Assembly: GCF_005146945.1 (NCBI RefSeq)
Contig: NZ_SWMS01000005.1
Location: 62,001 to 126,000 of the forward strand
From: Prauserella endophytica
GTDB lineage: Bacteria > Actinomycetota > Actinomycetes > Mycobacteriales > Pseudonocardiaceae
Length of the DNA stretch: 64,000 nt
Direction: 5' to 3'
Shown here: positions 45,877-55,675 of the stretch, piece after piece
How the letters are laid out: every line of letters starts with the position of its first letter
Position numbering within the stretch: the first letter of the stretch is position 1
The notes under the pieces: generated by a model
Databases searched by the model: none
What the model was told of the DNA's origin: nothing
The model's input: the letters and a program-made list of their open reading frames with translations, nothing else
Program-made: the position numbers and the translations under genes

Positions 45877-45929
45877 GCAGTGAAGGCCACCTTCACTGCG
45901 TTGAACGCAGGCATGGTGGCCTTCACTGC
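45877..45929. terminator. Long-hairpin repeat, copy C2
   Basis: GCAGTGAAGGCCACC (45877-45891) pairs with GGTGGCCTTCACTGC (45915-45929), and the left part alone folds as GCAGTGAAGG-CCA-CCTTCACTGC (45877-45899), the mirror image of copy A. The loop has GTTGAACGCAGGC. It ends 7 bp from the DEAD-box gene's stop, so C1 and C2 form a back-to-back pair, one facing each gene. Confidence 0.85.
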
Positions 45930-45936
45930 AGAGGGG

Positions 45937-47262
45937 TCAGGCGTGGGTGTGGGTGGGGCGGCGGTTGCCGCGCTGGGGGCGGCCGCCCTTGTTCGCGGGC
46001 TCGCGACGGCCGCCGAAGGCGGGCCTGCCGCGGCCGGGGGCGCCACGACGGCCACCCTGATGACGCGGCGCGCGGTGCTGCTCCACCACCGGGACCCCGC
46101 TCGGCGTGCGGGCGCCCGTGATGCGCGCCAGCTCCTCGTCACCGGGGCGCACGTTCGCCGACTCCGGCTTCACCCCGGCGCGATCGGTCATCCGGCGCAC
46201 CGTGCGCCGCTGGTCGCGGGTCACGAGCGTCACGACCGTGCCCGACGCGCCCGCGCGCGCCGTGCGGCCCGCGCGGTGCAGGTAGTCCTTGTGGTCCGCG
46301 GCCGGGTCGACGTGCACCACGAGGCTCACGTCGTCGACGTGGATGCCGCGCGCCGCGACGTCGGTCGCCACCAGCACGTGGGTGCGGCCGTCCTTGAAGT
46401 CGGCCAGCACGCGGTTGCGCTGGCCCTGGGTCTTGCCTCCGTGCAGCGCGCCCGCGTGGACGCCGCTCGCGCGCAGCCGCGTGGTCAGACGGTCGACGTG
46501 GTGCTTGGTGCGCACGAACATGATCGTGCGGCCCTCACGGGCGCCGATCTCGGTGATCACGGCCTGCTTCTCCTCGTGGGAGACCTGCAGGAGGTAGTGG
46601 TCCATGGTGGTCACGCTCGCCGTCACCGGAGCCACCGAGTGCGTCACCGGGTTGGTGAGGTAGCGCTTGACCAGCCGTTCGACGTCGCCGTCCAGCGTCG
46701 CAGAGAACAGCAGGCGCTGGCCGTCCGTCGGGGTCAGGTCGAGGATCTCCCTCACCTGCGGCAGGAAGCCCATGTCGGCCATCTGGTCGGCCTCGTCGAG
46801 CGCCACGTACTGGACGGCGTCGAGCCGGCAGGTGCCCTGGCGGACGTGGTCGGAGAGCCTGCCGGGCGTTGCGATGAGCAGGTCCACGCCGCGCGCGAGC
46901 GCGTCGGACTGGCGGGTGAAGGCCATGCCGCCGACGGCCGTGCGGCACCACAGGCCGAGCGACTTGGCCAGCGGGATGAGCGCGTCGGAGACCTGCATCG
47001 CCAGCTCACGGGTGGGGACGAGCACGAGCGCACGGGGCTGCTTCGGCTGGGCCTTGCCGCCGTGCAGGCGGGACAGCAGCGCCAGGCCGAACGCGAGGGT
47101 CTTGCCGGAGCCTGTCTGCGCGCGGCCGAGCACGTCCCGGCCTGCCAGCGCGTCGGGCAGGGTCGCCGCCTGGATCGGGAACGCCTCCGCCATGCCCGCC
47201 TGCTGCAGAGCACGCAGCAGCGGGGCCGGAAGGTTCAGGTCGGCGAACGAAGTGTTTGTCAC
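45937..47262 (-). CDS. DEAD-box ATP-dependent RNA helicase
   Basis: A 441-residue helicase for RNA remodelling in ribosome assembly or cold adaptation. Motifs in order: Q motif (FPIQAATLPDALAGRDVLG), I AQTGSGKT, Ia PTRELAMQ, II LDEADQMADMGF, III SATL, V TDVAARGIHVDD and VI HRAGRTARAG. The last 80 residues are basic and glycine/arginine-rich (GGRRGAPGRGRPAFGGRREPANKGGRPQRGNRR), an RNA-binding tail of RhlE type. GTG 47262 has a GAGAGG RBS; upstream sequence in frame is not family-like. Confidence 0.92.
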   Translation of the reverse strand: MTNTSFADLNLPAPLLRALQQAGMAEAFPIQAATLPDALAGRDVLGRAQTGSGKTLAFGLALLSRLHGGKAQPKQPRALVLVPTRELAMQVSDALIPLAKSLGLWCRTAVGGMAFTRQSDALARGVDLLIATPGRLSDHVRQGTCRLDAVQYVALDEADQMADMGFLPQVREILDLTPTDGQRLLFSATLDGDVERLVKRYLTNPVTHSVAPVTASVTTMDHYLLQVSHEEKQAVITEIGAREGRTIMFVRTKHHVDRLTTRLRASGVHAGALHGGKTQGQRNRVLADFKDGRTHVLVATDVAARGIHVDDVSLVVHVDPAADHKDYLHRAGRTARAGASGTVVTLVTRDQRRTVRRMTDRAGVKPESANVRPGDEELARITGARTPSGVPVVEQHRAPRHQGGRRGAPGRGRPAFGGRREPANKGGRPQRGNRRPTHTHA

Positions 47263-47418
47263 GCAATGCCTCTCGGACGTGGTACGTCGCAAGGAGGCCC
47301 GGTTGCCCGCACAGGGGCAGGTCGCGATGGTGGTGCGATGGGCGTTCACAGGGACGGACCCGGCGCACGATGCTACTGGGCACCACGCGCCAACTGATGG
47401 GTGGAGCACCGCGCTGAG

Positions 47419-48160
47419 CTACTCGGCTTGGCGGTGCCTCACCACTCTACCCCAAGGCGCTCCGGTGCTTCGGCGCAGCCTCGCGACCGGCTCGTGCTCC
47501 GCGATTTCGGCGGTGGCCGGACCCCTTGCGGCGAAACACATCGCCATGTTACGTACGTCACGTTCGAGGAACGCCGCGCCGCGCGGGTTGCTCACCACGT
47601 TCGGCACCTGTCGCAGGTCGATGAGCGGCAGCCGTCCATCGTGGACGAGCACGTTGTACGGCGAGAGGTCACTCGGGGCGCAGATCTCGCGGCCAGCGGC
47701 TCCAGTGCCACGGCGAGCCGGGAAGCGGCCGTTCTCGCCGGAATCGCCGAGGAACTCCAGGAGCAGCTCCGTGCCCGCGAGCTGTACCGGCAGGGGTGCG
47801 GGGTGCGCACCGACTGTCCACAAGCGACTCCGCGTGACGGTCTCGGCCGCGGCACCACTGCTCCGCGATGAGGGTTCGGCCGAACGCGCTGCGCTTTGCG
47901 CATGGCGCGCGCGTCCCGCGATCCCCGCCGCCGGCCGGGTCGGTCTCTGCAGGTCTACTCGCGGGGCTGGACGGGCCGGTGCGCTCGTCCTCGGCGAGCC
48001 GTCCGCCGCGAGCGTGAGCGGGCTCGTCGTCGAAGCGTGGTCTACGCCGCTTGCTGCGGACGGGCCGGTCGTGGAACCGGTCGAAAACGGAAGAACCGTG
48101 CGATCGCACCCGTGGAACTCCTCGGGGAAGCCGCCAGGACCGGCGATCAGCGCGGCGGAG
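47419..48160 (-). pseudogene. Decayed RIO1-type serine/threonine kinase
   Basis: Pieces of an actinobacterial RIO kinase are split over frames. One frame has CAKRSAFGRTLIAEQW (near 47870-47830). Another continues AAAETVTRSRLWTVGAH, LPVQLAGTELLLEFLGDSG and, after loss of about 35-40 residues, SDLSPYNVLVHDGRLPLIDL and VVSNPRGAAFLERDVRN (to about 47520). The family's HGDLSPYN has become PSDLSPYN. At least two frameshifts and one internal deletion are needed, so this is inactive unless the read is wrong. The N-terminal half up to about 48160 is too degraded to delimit. It fills most of the 1-kb gap before the next gene. Confidence 0.7.
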
Positions 48161-48283
48161 CGAAGGGGCGGGCGATGAGAACGGCCCCTGACCTCCCTGG
48201 TCTGCGCCGGAACTCGCGCTCCGCGTGCCACTGTCCACGGGGCACCTCCGTGCGCGCGACCGAATTCCGGCAAGCTGGGGATC

Positions 48284-49399
48284 ATGCGGATCGTGGTCAT
48301 CGGATCGGGGATCGCCGGCGCGGGGGCGGCCTACCACCTCGCCCGGCTCGGTGCGGAGGTCGTGCTCGCCGACGCCGACCTGCCGGGCAGTGCGACCGCC
48401 GCCGGCGCCGGGATCGTCTGCCCGTGGACCTCGCGCAAGCTCGACGACGTCGAGCTCGGGTTCGCGGCCCGTGCCGCGGCGTACTACCGCACCTTCACGG
48501 AACTGCTCGCCGAGGACGGGCAGCCCGACTCGTCGTTCGAGCTCGTCGGCGGCATGGTGGTGGCCGCCGACGACGCGGAACTGGCCGAGGTGCACGAGCG
48601 GGTGAGCGTCAGCGCGAGCCGGTGGCCCGAGGCCGGCGAGGTGAGCCTGCTGGACTCCGCGCGGGCGCGTGAGCTGTTCCCCGCGCTGGCGCCAGGGCTG
48701 GGCGCCGTGCACGTCAGCGGCGCCGGGCGGGTGGACGGCCGCAGGCTTCGCGCGGTGATGCTGCGCGCGGCTGTCAGGCGCGGGGCGCGCCTGGTCGAAG
48801 GCGCCGCGGAGCTGCACGTCGCGGGTGAGCGCGTCACCGGCGTGCGCGTGGGGCGGGAGCTGGTGGCGGCAGACCGCGTGCTCGTGGCCGCGGGCGCGTG
48901 GAGCGCGCGACTGCTCGCCCCGCTCGGCGTACGGATCGAGGTCGAACCGCAACGCGGCCAGATCAGCCACTTCGAGCTGCCCGGCACCGACACCGCGGCG
49001 TGGCCCGTGGTGCTGCCCCTGTCGAGCCACTACCTCCTTGCGTTCCCCGGCTCGCGGGTCGTCGCGGGCGCCACGAGGGAGACCGGCTCCGGTTTCGACC
49101 ACCGGATCACCGCGGCCGGCCAGCAGGAGGTGCTGGACCACGCGCTCGCCGTCGCGCCGGGGCTCGCCGATGCCACGCTCGCCGAGACCCGGATCGGCTT
49201 CCGCCCCGCGACCCCGGACGGCAGGCCGCTGCTGGGCGAGCTGACCGCGTACCCCGAGGTGTTCGTGCTCAGCGGCTTCGGGCCGACCGGTCTGACGCTG
49301 GGACCCTACGCCGCCAGCCTGACCGCCTCGTTGCTGCTGGCCGAACCGGTGGCCGACGACCTCGGCCCGCTGGCTCCTGAGCGCTTCACGCCCCGGTGA
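48284..49399 (+). CDS. FAD-dependent amino-acid oxidase/dehydrogenase (DAO family)
   Basis: A 371-residue flavoprotein of the glycine/D-amino acid oxidase (DadA, DAO) fold. The FAD motif is IVVIGSGIAGAGAAYHLARLGAEVVLADAD. PQRGQISHFELPG and the C-terminal IGFRPATPDGRPLLGELTAYPEVFVLSGFGPTGLTLGPYAASLTASLL close the FAD site. The substrate is unknown, most likely a D- or secondary amino acid. The gene overlaps the convergent yaaA end by 14 bp. Confidence 0.87.
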   Translation: MRIVVIGSGIAGAGAAYHLARLGAEVVLADADLPGSATAAGAGIVCPWTSRKLDDVELGFAARAAAYYRTFTELLAEDGQPDSSFELVGGMVVAADDAELAEVHERVSVSASRWPEAGEVSLLDSARARELFPALAPGLGAVHVSGAGRVDGRRLRAVMLRAAVRRGARLVEGAAELHVAGERVTGVRVGRELVAADRVLVAAGAWSARLLAPLGVRIEVEPQRGQISHFELPGTDTAAWPVVLPLSSHYLLAFPGSRVVAGATRETGSGFDHRITAAGQQEVLDHALAVAPGLADATLAETRIGFRPATPDGRPLLGELTAYPEVFVLSGFGPTGLTLGPYAASLTASLLLAEPVADDLGPLAPERFTPR

Positions 49400-50129
49400 C
49401 CAGCTCCAGTTCGTGCTCGCCGGTGCGTTCCACGGCGATACCCGCCTTCCCGGCCACGGAAACCAAACCGTCCACTGTGGATGGGGTTGACCGGCTGGTG
49501 GCCAGCGCGGCGGCGAGCTTTCCCTTGTACGCCTTGTTGTGGTGGCTCACCGTCTTGCGCCTGCCCGCCGCGTCCTCGGTGACCACGCGCACCGTCACCG
49601 CGCCCGGTACGCGGGCGAGCGCCGCGTAGGTGCCGGAACGCAGGTCGACCACCAGCTCGCCGACCTCTCCGAGCGCCGGTTCGAGCACCGGCCGCCACAG
49701 CGAGCGCAACGTGCCGAACCCGGGCAACGCGCTGCCGCCCGAGAGCCGGTACGCCGGGATCCGGTCCCCGGCCCGCACCACGCCGAACAGGGCCGACGCC
49801 ACCGCGAGCCGCCGCTCCGCCCTCGCCAGCTCGGCCTTGCGGAAGCTGCTGGCGTCCAGCGCGTCGTAGAGCACGCCCGTGTAGCGGCGCAAAGCCGGAG
49901 TGGTCGGCGCCGTCCACAGTCGCCCGTTGCGGGCCACCTCGCCCTGCTGCCGTTCCGAGAGCCCCAGCGCGGCCAGGCTCGCCGGAACGTCGGCCGACAG
50001 GTCCACGAGCGCGTCGATGAGCTTGCGCCGCAACGGGTTCAGCTCGGGGAAGGACAACGCGCCGAGGTCCAGCGGACCACCGTCGCCACCGTCGGCCTTG
50101 GTCTCGGAAGGAGGAAGCAGAACGAGCAC
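49386..50129 (-). CDS. yaaA: Peroxide-stress protein YaaA (UPF0246)
   Basis: In E. coli YaaA limits intracellular free iron during peroxide stress and binds DNA. The 247-residue protein has the family start MLVLLPPSETKADGG, YTGVLYDALDASSF, LFGVVRAGDRIPAYRLS and the C-terminal helix-hairpin-helix-like basic block HHNKAYKGKLAAAL. GTG start. It is followed, in its own direction, by no gene; upstream lies a VOC gene on the same strand. Confidence 0.9.
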   Translation of the reverse strand: MLVLLPPSETKADGGDGGPLDLGALSFPELNPLRRKLIDALVDLSADVPASLAALGLSERQQGEVARNGRLWTAPTTPALRRYTGVLYDALDASSFRKAELARAERRLAVASALFGVVRAGDRIPAYRLSGGSALPGFGTLRSLWRPVLEPALGEVGELVVDLRSGTYAALARVPGAVTVRVVTEDAAGRRKTVSHHNKAYKGKLAAALATSRSTPSTVDGLVSVAGKAGIAVERTGEHELELVTGA

Positions 50130-50147
50130 GCCTGAAAAGTCTAGTGG

Positions 50148-50501
50148 TCACTCATGGTGGCTCCCCACGCAGAACTCGTTGCCCTCCGGGTCGGCGAGCA
50201 CCGTCCAGTTCAGCCCCGGCATCTCGTGATCGGCCAGCGCGGTGGCGCCGAGTCCCACCAGCCGGGCCACCTCGCCCTCGCGGTCGTCGGTGCCGAAGTC
50301 CACGTGGACTCTGTTCTTGCCCGTGCGCGGCTCCGGCACGCGTTGCATGGCCAGCCGCACCCCTCCCTCCGTCCTGCTCGTCAACATCACGTACTCGCCG
50401 TAGTCGTCGGCGATCTCGACGCCGAGCGCCTCGCACCAGAACGCCGCCAGCTTGTGCGGGTCCTCGCAGTCGATCGTCACCATGCCCAGTTGCAGTGTCA
50501 T
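50148..50501 (-). CDS. VOC family (glyoxalase-like) protein
   Basis: A 117-residue single-domain protein of the Glyoxalase_6 type: LGMVTIDCEDPHKLAAFWCEALGVEI, then RVHVDFGTDDREGEVARLVGLGA and WTVLADPEGNEFCVG. Substrate unknown. It is upstream of yaaA by 18 bp and divergent from proS by about 100 bp. No clear promoter was found in that gap. Confidence 0.85.
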   Translation of the reverse strand: MTLQLGMVTIDCEDPHKLAAFWCEALGVEIADDYGEYVMLTSRTEGGVRLAMQRVPEPRTGKNRVHVDFGTDDREGEVARLVGLGATALADHEMPGLNWTVLADPEGNEFCVGSHHE

Positions 50502-50603
50502 GTCCCGACCCTAGGCAGGGGGTACGACAAATACCGGTTGCAGCAGCTCGGGGACGGTTGACTACCCTTCGATGAACGTCTTTGCGCTTCCCGGGAGAAC
50601 ACT

Positions 50604-52361
<1,758 letters not shown>

Positions 52362-52372
52362 AGTCCTCGCCC

Positions 52373-53320
52373 ATGGGGTGGTGGCGTCGTAAGCCGGACG
52401 ATCTTTCGGCCCGGTACGGCTACGAGGACCGCGCGGCGCTCAAGGGGATCGGCGGGTACGAGCCCGCCGATTCCGCCGACGCGACACCGGACTTCGTCCG
52501 GAGAAGCCCGCAGGCGCCGCCTCCTCCCGAACCGCCGAAACCGCGCCCGAAGCGGACGAAGGCTCCGTTGGCGGTGGTGTTGCTGCTGACGCTCCTCGGC
52601 GGCGTCATCAGCCTGGCCAGGGGCATCGCCGGCAACCTCGAGGACGACGAAGCCTCCTCGTCCGCGCCGCCCGTCACCGAGGCGGCCCCGTACACCCCGG
52701 AACCCGACGTGATCGTGCCTGCCGTGGTCGAGGGCTGGCAGTCCGTCGCGGGTGGCGACGGCGTGTACGCCTACGACGTGCCACCGTCGTGGACGCCCGA
52801 ACCGAGCGTCGTCCACGGCTGGGAGGCCGACGACGTCCGCCCCGGCATCACGCTCGCGGCCAGCGCGTTCACCGGCGGCGAGGTGTGTGACCACCGGGAC
52901 CGTGGGGGCGCCGGGGTGACCCCGGTCGAGAGCGCGGACCCGGCGTCGGCCGCGAGGGAGACCGCCGAGAACCTCGCCGGCCACGCTTACACGGAGGAGG
53001 GCGGCCCCGCACCCACGCTCGACACCGGTGCTCCCGAGCAGGCGACCGTGTCGTTCGGCGGCGATGCCACGCAGCCCGCGAGCATCACTGTCGTCGAGGT
53101 GACCACGGAGGGCGGCGGCTGCCTGCCGGACCGCGCGCTGGTGGCGGCGATCGCGGTGGAACCCGCCGGTGGCTCGGGCCGCATCCCGGTGCTGGTCGCC
53201 TACGCCGACCAGGACTACGCGGGCGCGCCGACCCGCGACGAGCTGCTGCGCATTCTGCAGAGCCTGCGGTCGGTGCCTGAGGAGGACCGCACGACGGTCC
53301 CGGCCACGCCGACGTCCTGA
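52373..53320 (+). CDS. Single-span membrane-anchored protein of unknown function
   Basis: A 315-residue protein starting MGWWRRKPDDLSARYGYEDR. A proline/lysine-rich cytosolic part (PPPPEPPKPRPKRTK) precedes one membrane span (about 64-83, APLAVVLLLTLLGGVISLARG). The extracytoplasmic domain (about 110-300) has two or three conserved cysteines and the phrase GVYAYDVPPSWTPEPS, as in other actinobacterial surface proteins. I cannot assign a role. It is 11 bp after proS and so probably co-transcribed. Confidence 0.75.
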   Translation: MGWWRRKPDDLSARYGYEDRAALKGIGGYEPADSADATPDFVRRSPQAPPPPEPPKPRPKRTKAPLAVVLLLTLLGGVISLARGIAGNLEDDEASSSAPPVTEAAPYTPEPDVIVPAVVEGWQSVAGGDGVYAYDVPPSWTPEPSVVHGWEADDVRPGITLAASAFTGGEVCDHRDRGGAGVTPVESADPASAARETAENLAGHAYTEEGGPAPTLDTGAPEQATVSFGGDATQPASITVVEVTTEGGGCLPDRALVAAIAVEPAGGSGRIPVLVAYADQDYAGAPTRDELLRILQSLRSVPEEDRTTVPATPTS

Positions 53321-53325
53321 CCGTC

Positions 53326-54024
53326 CTAACGCAACAGTGCCGCCAGCACGGCGGCAGTGTCGGACAGGTCGCCGAACACGACGTGCGCGCCGCTGGCCCG
53401 CAGCTCGTCCTCTCCGTACCAGCCGGTGGCGACGCCGACCGCGATGGCGCCGTGGCGCAGCGCCGACTCGACGTCGTGCGGGGTGTCGCCGACCACCGCG
53501 ACGGAGCCGGGGACGAACGTCGTGTCGTGCTTGGCCGAGGCCAGCGCGACGGCGCGCTCGACGAGGTCGGGGCGGTGCGCCGAGAGCGAGCCGTAGCCGC
53601 CGATCCCGAAGTCGATGTGGGTGTGCAGGCCGAACGCGCTCAGCTTGTGCTCGGCGATCTCCGGCAGGTTGCCCGTGACCAGCGACTGCACCACGCCGTG
53701 CCCGGCGAGCGCGGCGAGCGCGTCCTCGGCGCCGGGCAGTGCACGGCCCCGGCCGGTCAGCGTCGGCAGTGACCGCGTCGAGAGGGCCACCAGCTCCCGC
53801 CACACGCGCTTGACCAGTTTGTCGTGCGGCTCGATCCCGTGTGCCGTCAGCAGCTCGGTGGTGATGGCGAGTTCGGTGCGGCCCGCGAACCTGGGCATCG
53901 CCTCCAGGGCGATGCCTGCGACGGACGCGAGGGCCTCGGTGTACCAGCTGCCGCCGAGCCCGCGCAGGTCGACGAGGGTCAGGTCGATGTCCCAGAGCAC
54001 GAGGCGGGTCGGCGAAGCGGTCAC
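53326..54024 (-). CDS. HAD superfamily hydrolase (phosphoglycolate phosphatase-like)
   Basis: A 232-residue HAD phosphatase. Motif I is LVLWDIDLTLV with nucleophile Asp12 and acid/base Asp14. Motif II is SLVTGN; motif IV is AVVGDTPHDVESAL. The motif III region reads SAHRPDLVERA, with arginine where lysine is usual. The cap domain lies between residues 20 and 95. Substrate unknown. GTG 54024 or GTG 54033 could start it; neither has a strong RBS. Convergent with the previous gene (5 bp apart). Confidence 0.85.
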   Translation of the reverse strand: MTASPTRLVLWDIDLTLVDLRGLGGSWYTEALASVAGIALEAMPRFAGRTELAITTELLTAHGIEPHDKLVKRVWRELVALSTRSLPTLTGRGRALPGAEDALAALAGHGVVQSLVTGNLPEIAEHKLSAFGLHTHIDFGIGGYGSLSAHRPDLVERAVALASAKHDTTFVPGSVAVVGDTPHDVESALRHGAIAVGVATGWYGEDELRASGAHVVFGDLSDTAAVLAALLR

Positions 54025-54050
54025 CCGGTTCACGCTACCGGCAGCCTTTT

Positions 54051-54107
54051 TCAACGGACGTTGACATCTGGGTCGCGGCGGTCGTACCTTGGTCGTTGAA
54101 TTCAACG
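54051..54107 (+). promoter_or_regulatory. Consensus promoter flanked by two palindromic operators
   Basis: TTGACA (54061-54066), an 18-bp spacer and TACCTT (54085-54090) form the best sigma-A-type promoter in the window. The -35 overlaps palindrome TCAACG-GA-CGTTGA (54051-54064), and the start-site region carries the 14-bp perfect palindrome CGTTGAATTCAACG (54094-54107). The direct repeat TTCAACGGACG occurs at 54050 and 54101. Paired sites of this kind are typical of TetR-family repressors. No TetR gene lies in the window. Confidence 0.7.
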
Positions 54108-54132
54108 GACGAAGAATTGGGAGGGGATCAGC

Positions 54133-55260
54133 ATGGCTGGTCCGACGTCACGCGGAGGTGGACGGCTCGCGGTGCTGACGGCGCTCGTGGGCGGCCTTGC
54201 CGTCGTGGTGCTGGGGTTCCTCACCTTCGGCGCACAGACCACGGCCGAGCCCAAGGACGTGCCGGTGGCGGTCGCGGCACCGGCGAGCGGGCCGCTGCAC
54301 CAGGCGGCCCAGCGGGTCGCCGGGCAGGGCGGCGAGGTGCTCGACTGGCGCGTCACCACTCCCGCCGAGGGCAGGCAGCTGCTCGAGGACAAGGAGGTCT
54401 ACGGGGTTCTCGAGCTCACCGCGGCACAGGGCGGCCCCTCGGCGAAGGTCGTGGTCTCCGGTGCGGTGAACCCCACCGGGACGCAGCTCGCGCAGCAGGC
54501 GCTGACCGGTGCGGGCCAGGCCGTGACGGCCGCGCTCGCCCAGGGTGGGACGGCGGCTCCCGTCGTGGTGGAGACAGTGCACGAAACCGGGGCGGCGGGC
54601 CGGTTCGCCCCGCTCGGCATCAGCGCGCTCGCGTGGGTCGGCGGGCTCGCGGCGGGTGCGGCGCTGACGCTGCTCTCGGAGCGCAGGGACGTGAAGCCGT
54701 CGCCGCTCGCCCGGTTCACGCAGGTGCTCGGCACCAGCGTGCTGGTGACCGGTGCGCTCGTCGGTTTCCTCGCGCTGTGGGACTCCTCGCTGCACCTCGG
54801 CTGGGAGACGGTCGGCTTCGTGTTCCTGACGGTGACGGCGTTCGCCTCACTGCAGGCCGGGCTGCTGCGTCTGCTCGGGGTGCGGGCGATGGCGATTCTC
54901 GGCCCGCTCTACCTGCTCGCCCCGTCGGTGGCGAGCCAGGTGCCGGAGATGCTCAACCCGGCGTACGCGAACCTGCTGTGGTCGTGGACGCCGTTCCGGT
55001 TCTCGACCGAGGGCCTGCGAAGCCTGCTCGTGGGCACGTCCGGCGCCCCCGATGTCGCCACGGGCGTCTGGGTGCTCGGCGGGATGCTCGTGGCCGGGCT
55101 GCTCGTGGTGCTCTGGCCGCGGCGCGGCTCAGCCGGCGAGGAAGCTGAATCGCAGGCGCCGCACGGAGTTGTCGATGTTGGTGTCGACCAGGCAGATCGA
55201 CTGCCACGTGCCGAGGGCGAGCACGCCGCCGAGCACGGGCACACTCGCGTACGGCGGTAG
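54133..55260 (+). CDS. Multi-span membrane protein, ABC-2/YhgE-Pip-like
   Basis: A 375-residue protein. The first span (LAVLTALVGGLAVVVLGFLTFGAQ) is followed by an extracytoplasmic domain (about 35-160) and four to five further spans (about 165-330). This plan resembles ABC-2 type permeases and the Pip/YhgE export family; an efflux or secretion role is plausible but unproven. The last 44 residues (GEEAESQAPHGVV onward) come from DNA antisense to yjbQ and look unlike a conserved tail. It is controlled by the strong promoter/operator at 54051-54107. RBS GGGAGGGG. Confidence 0.75.
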   Translation: MAGPTSRGGGRLAVLTALVGGLAVVVLGFLTFGAQTTAEPKDVPVAVAAPASGPLHQAAQRVAGQGGEVLDWRVTTPAEGRQLLEDKEVYGVLELTAAQGGPSAKVVVSGAVNPTGTQLAQQALTGAGQAVTAALAQGGTAAPVVVETVHETGAAGRFAPLGISALAWVGGLAAGAALTLLSERRDVKPSPLARFTQVLGTSVLVTGALVGFLALWDSSLHLGWETVGFVFLTVTAFASLQAGLLRLLGVRAMAILGPLYLLAPSVASQVPEMLNPAYANLLWSWTPFRFSTEGLRSLLVGTSGAPDVATGVWVLGGMLVAGLLVVLWPRRGSAGEEAESQAPHGVVDVGVDQADRLPRAEGEHAAEHGHTRVRR

Positions 55261-55539
55261 GAACGCGGGCAGCACGTGGTCACGACCGTGGCCACGGCTG
55301 CCGTGCCGGTGCCGCCAGCGGTCGTCGCGGGGGAGCAGCTCGCCGATCGCGGTCAGCAGGTCGTCGTCGCTGCCGGCGCCGGTCTCCAGGATCGCCAGGC
55401 CCGCTGTCGCGTGCGGGACCCAGACGTGCAGGAGGCCGTCGCCCGCGTCGGCCTCGGCGAGAAACCGTTCCGCTTCCTTGGTCAGATCCTGTACCACGGC
55501 GTTTGCGCCGGTACGCAGCTCGATCTCGGTGGAGTACAT
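55129..55539 (-). CDS. YjbQ family protein (UPF0047)
   Basis: A 136-residue protein of the UPF0047/YjbQ family, reported to have thiamin-phosphate-synthase activity in some species, though its true role is unclear. The family marks are STEIELRTGANAVVQDLT, LLHVWVPHATAGLAILETG, the HRHGSRGHGRDH-type His cluster, PYASVPVLGGVLALGTWQSICLVDTN and the RRLRFSFLAG ending. ATG 55539. Its last 132 bp are antisense to the end of the membrane-protein gene. Confidence 0.87.
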   Translation of the reverse strand: MYSTEIELRTGANAVVQDLTKEAERFLAEADAGDGLLHVWVPHATAGLAILETGAGSDDDLLTAIGELLPRDDRWRHRHGSRGHGRDHVLPAFLPPYASVPVLGGVLALGTWQSICLVDTNIDNSVRRLRFSFLAG

Positions 55540-55675
55540 ACCACAACCGTATCGCTCACCATAGTGCATACTGTATGCGAAATTGTGGTGATTGCGACAC
55601 TCGTCACGTGAGCTGGATAACGTTGTCGTCCAGTATGGTCACCACGCCGGACCGCAGGCCCGAGAGGACGCCAAG

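Noticed and set aside
35602-45929. Long hairpins as MITE-type transposable elements
   Set aside because: They lack target-site duplications and terminal inverted repeats separate from the stem, and their placement at convergent gene ends fits a transcription role better. Spread by copying is still possible.
47401-48178. Plus-strand open frames in the 1-kb gap
   Set aside because: They lack domains and are antisense to the recognisable RIO kinase fragments.
50502-50603. T-box leader upstream of proS
   Set aside because: The gap is about 100 bp, without a T-box motif or a terminator/antiterminator pair.
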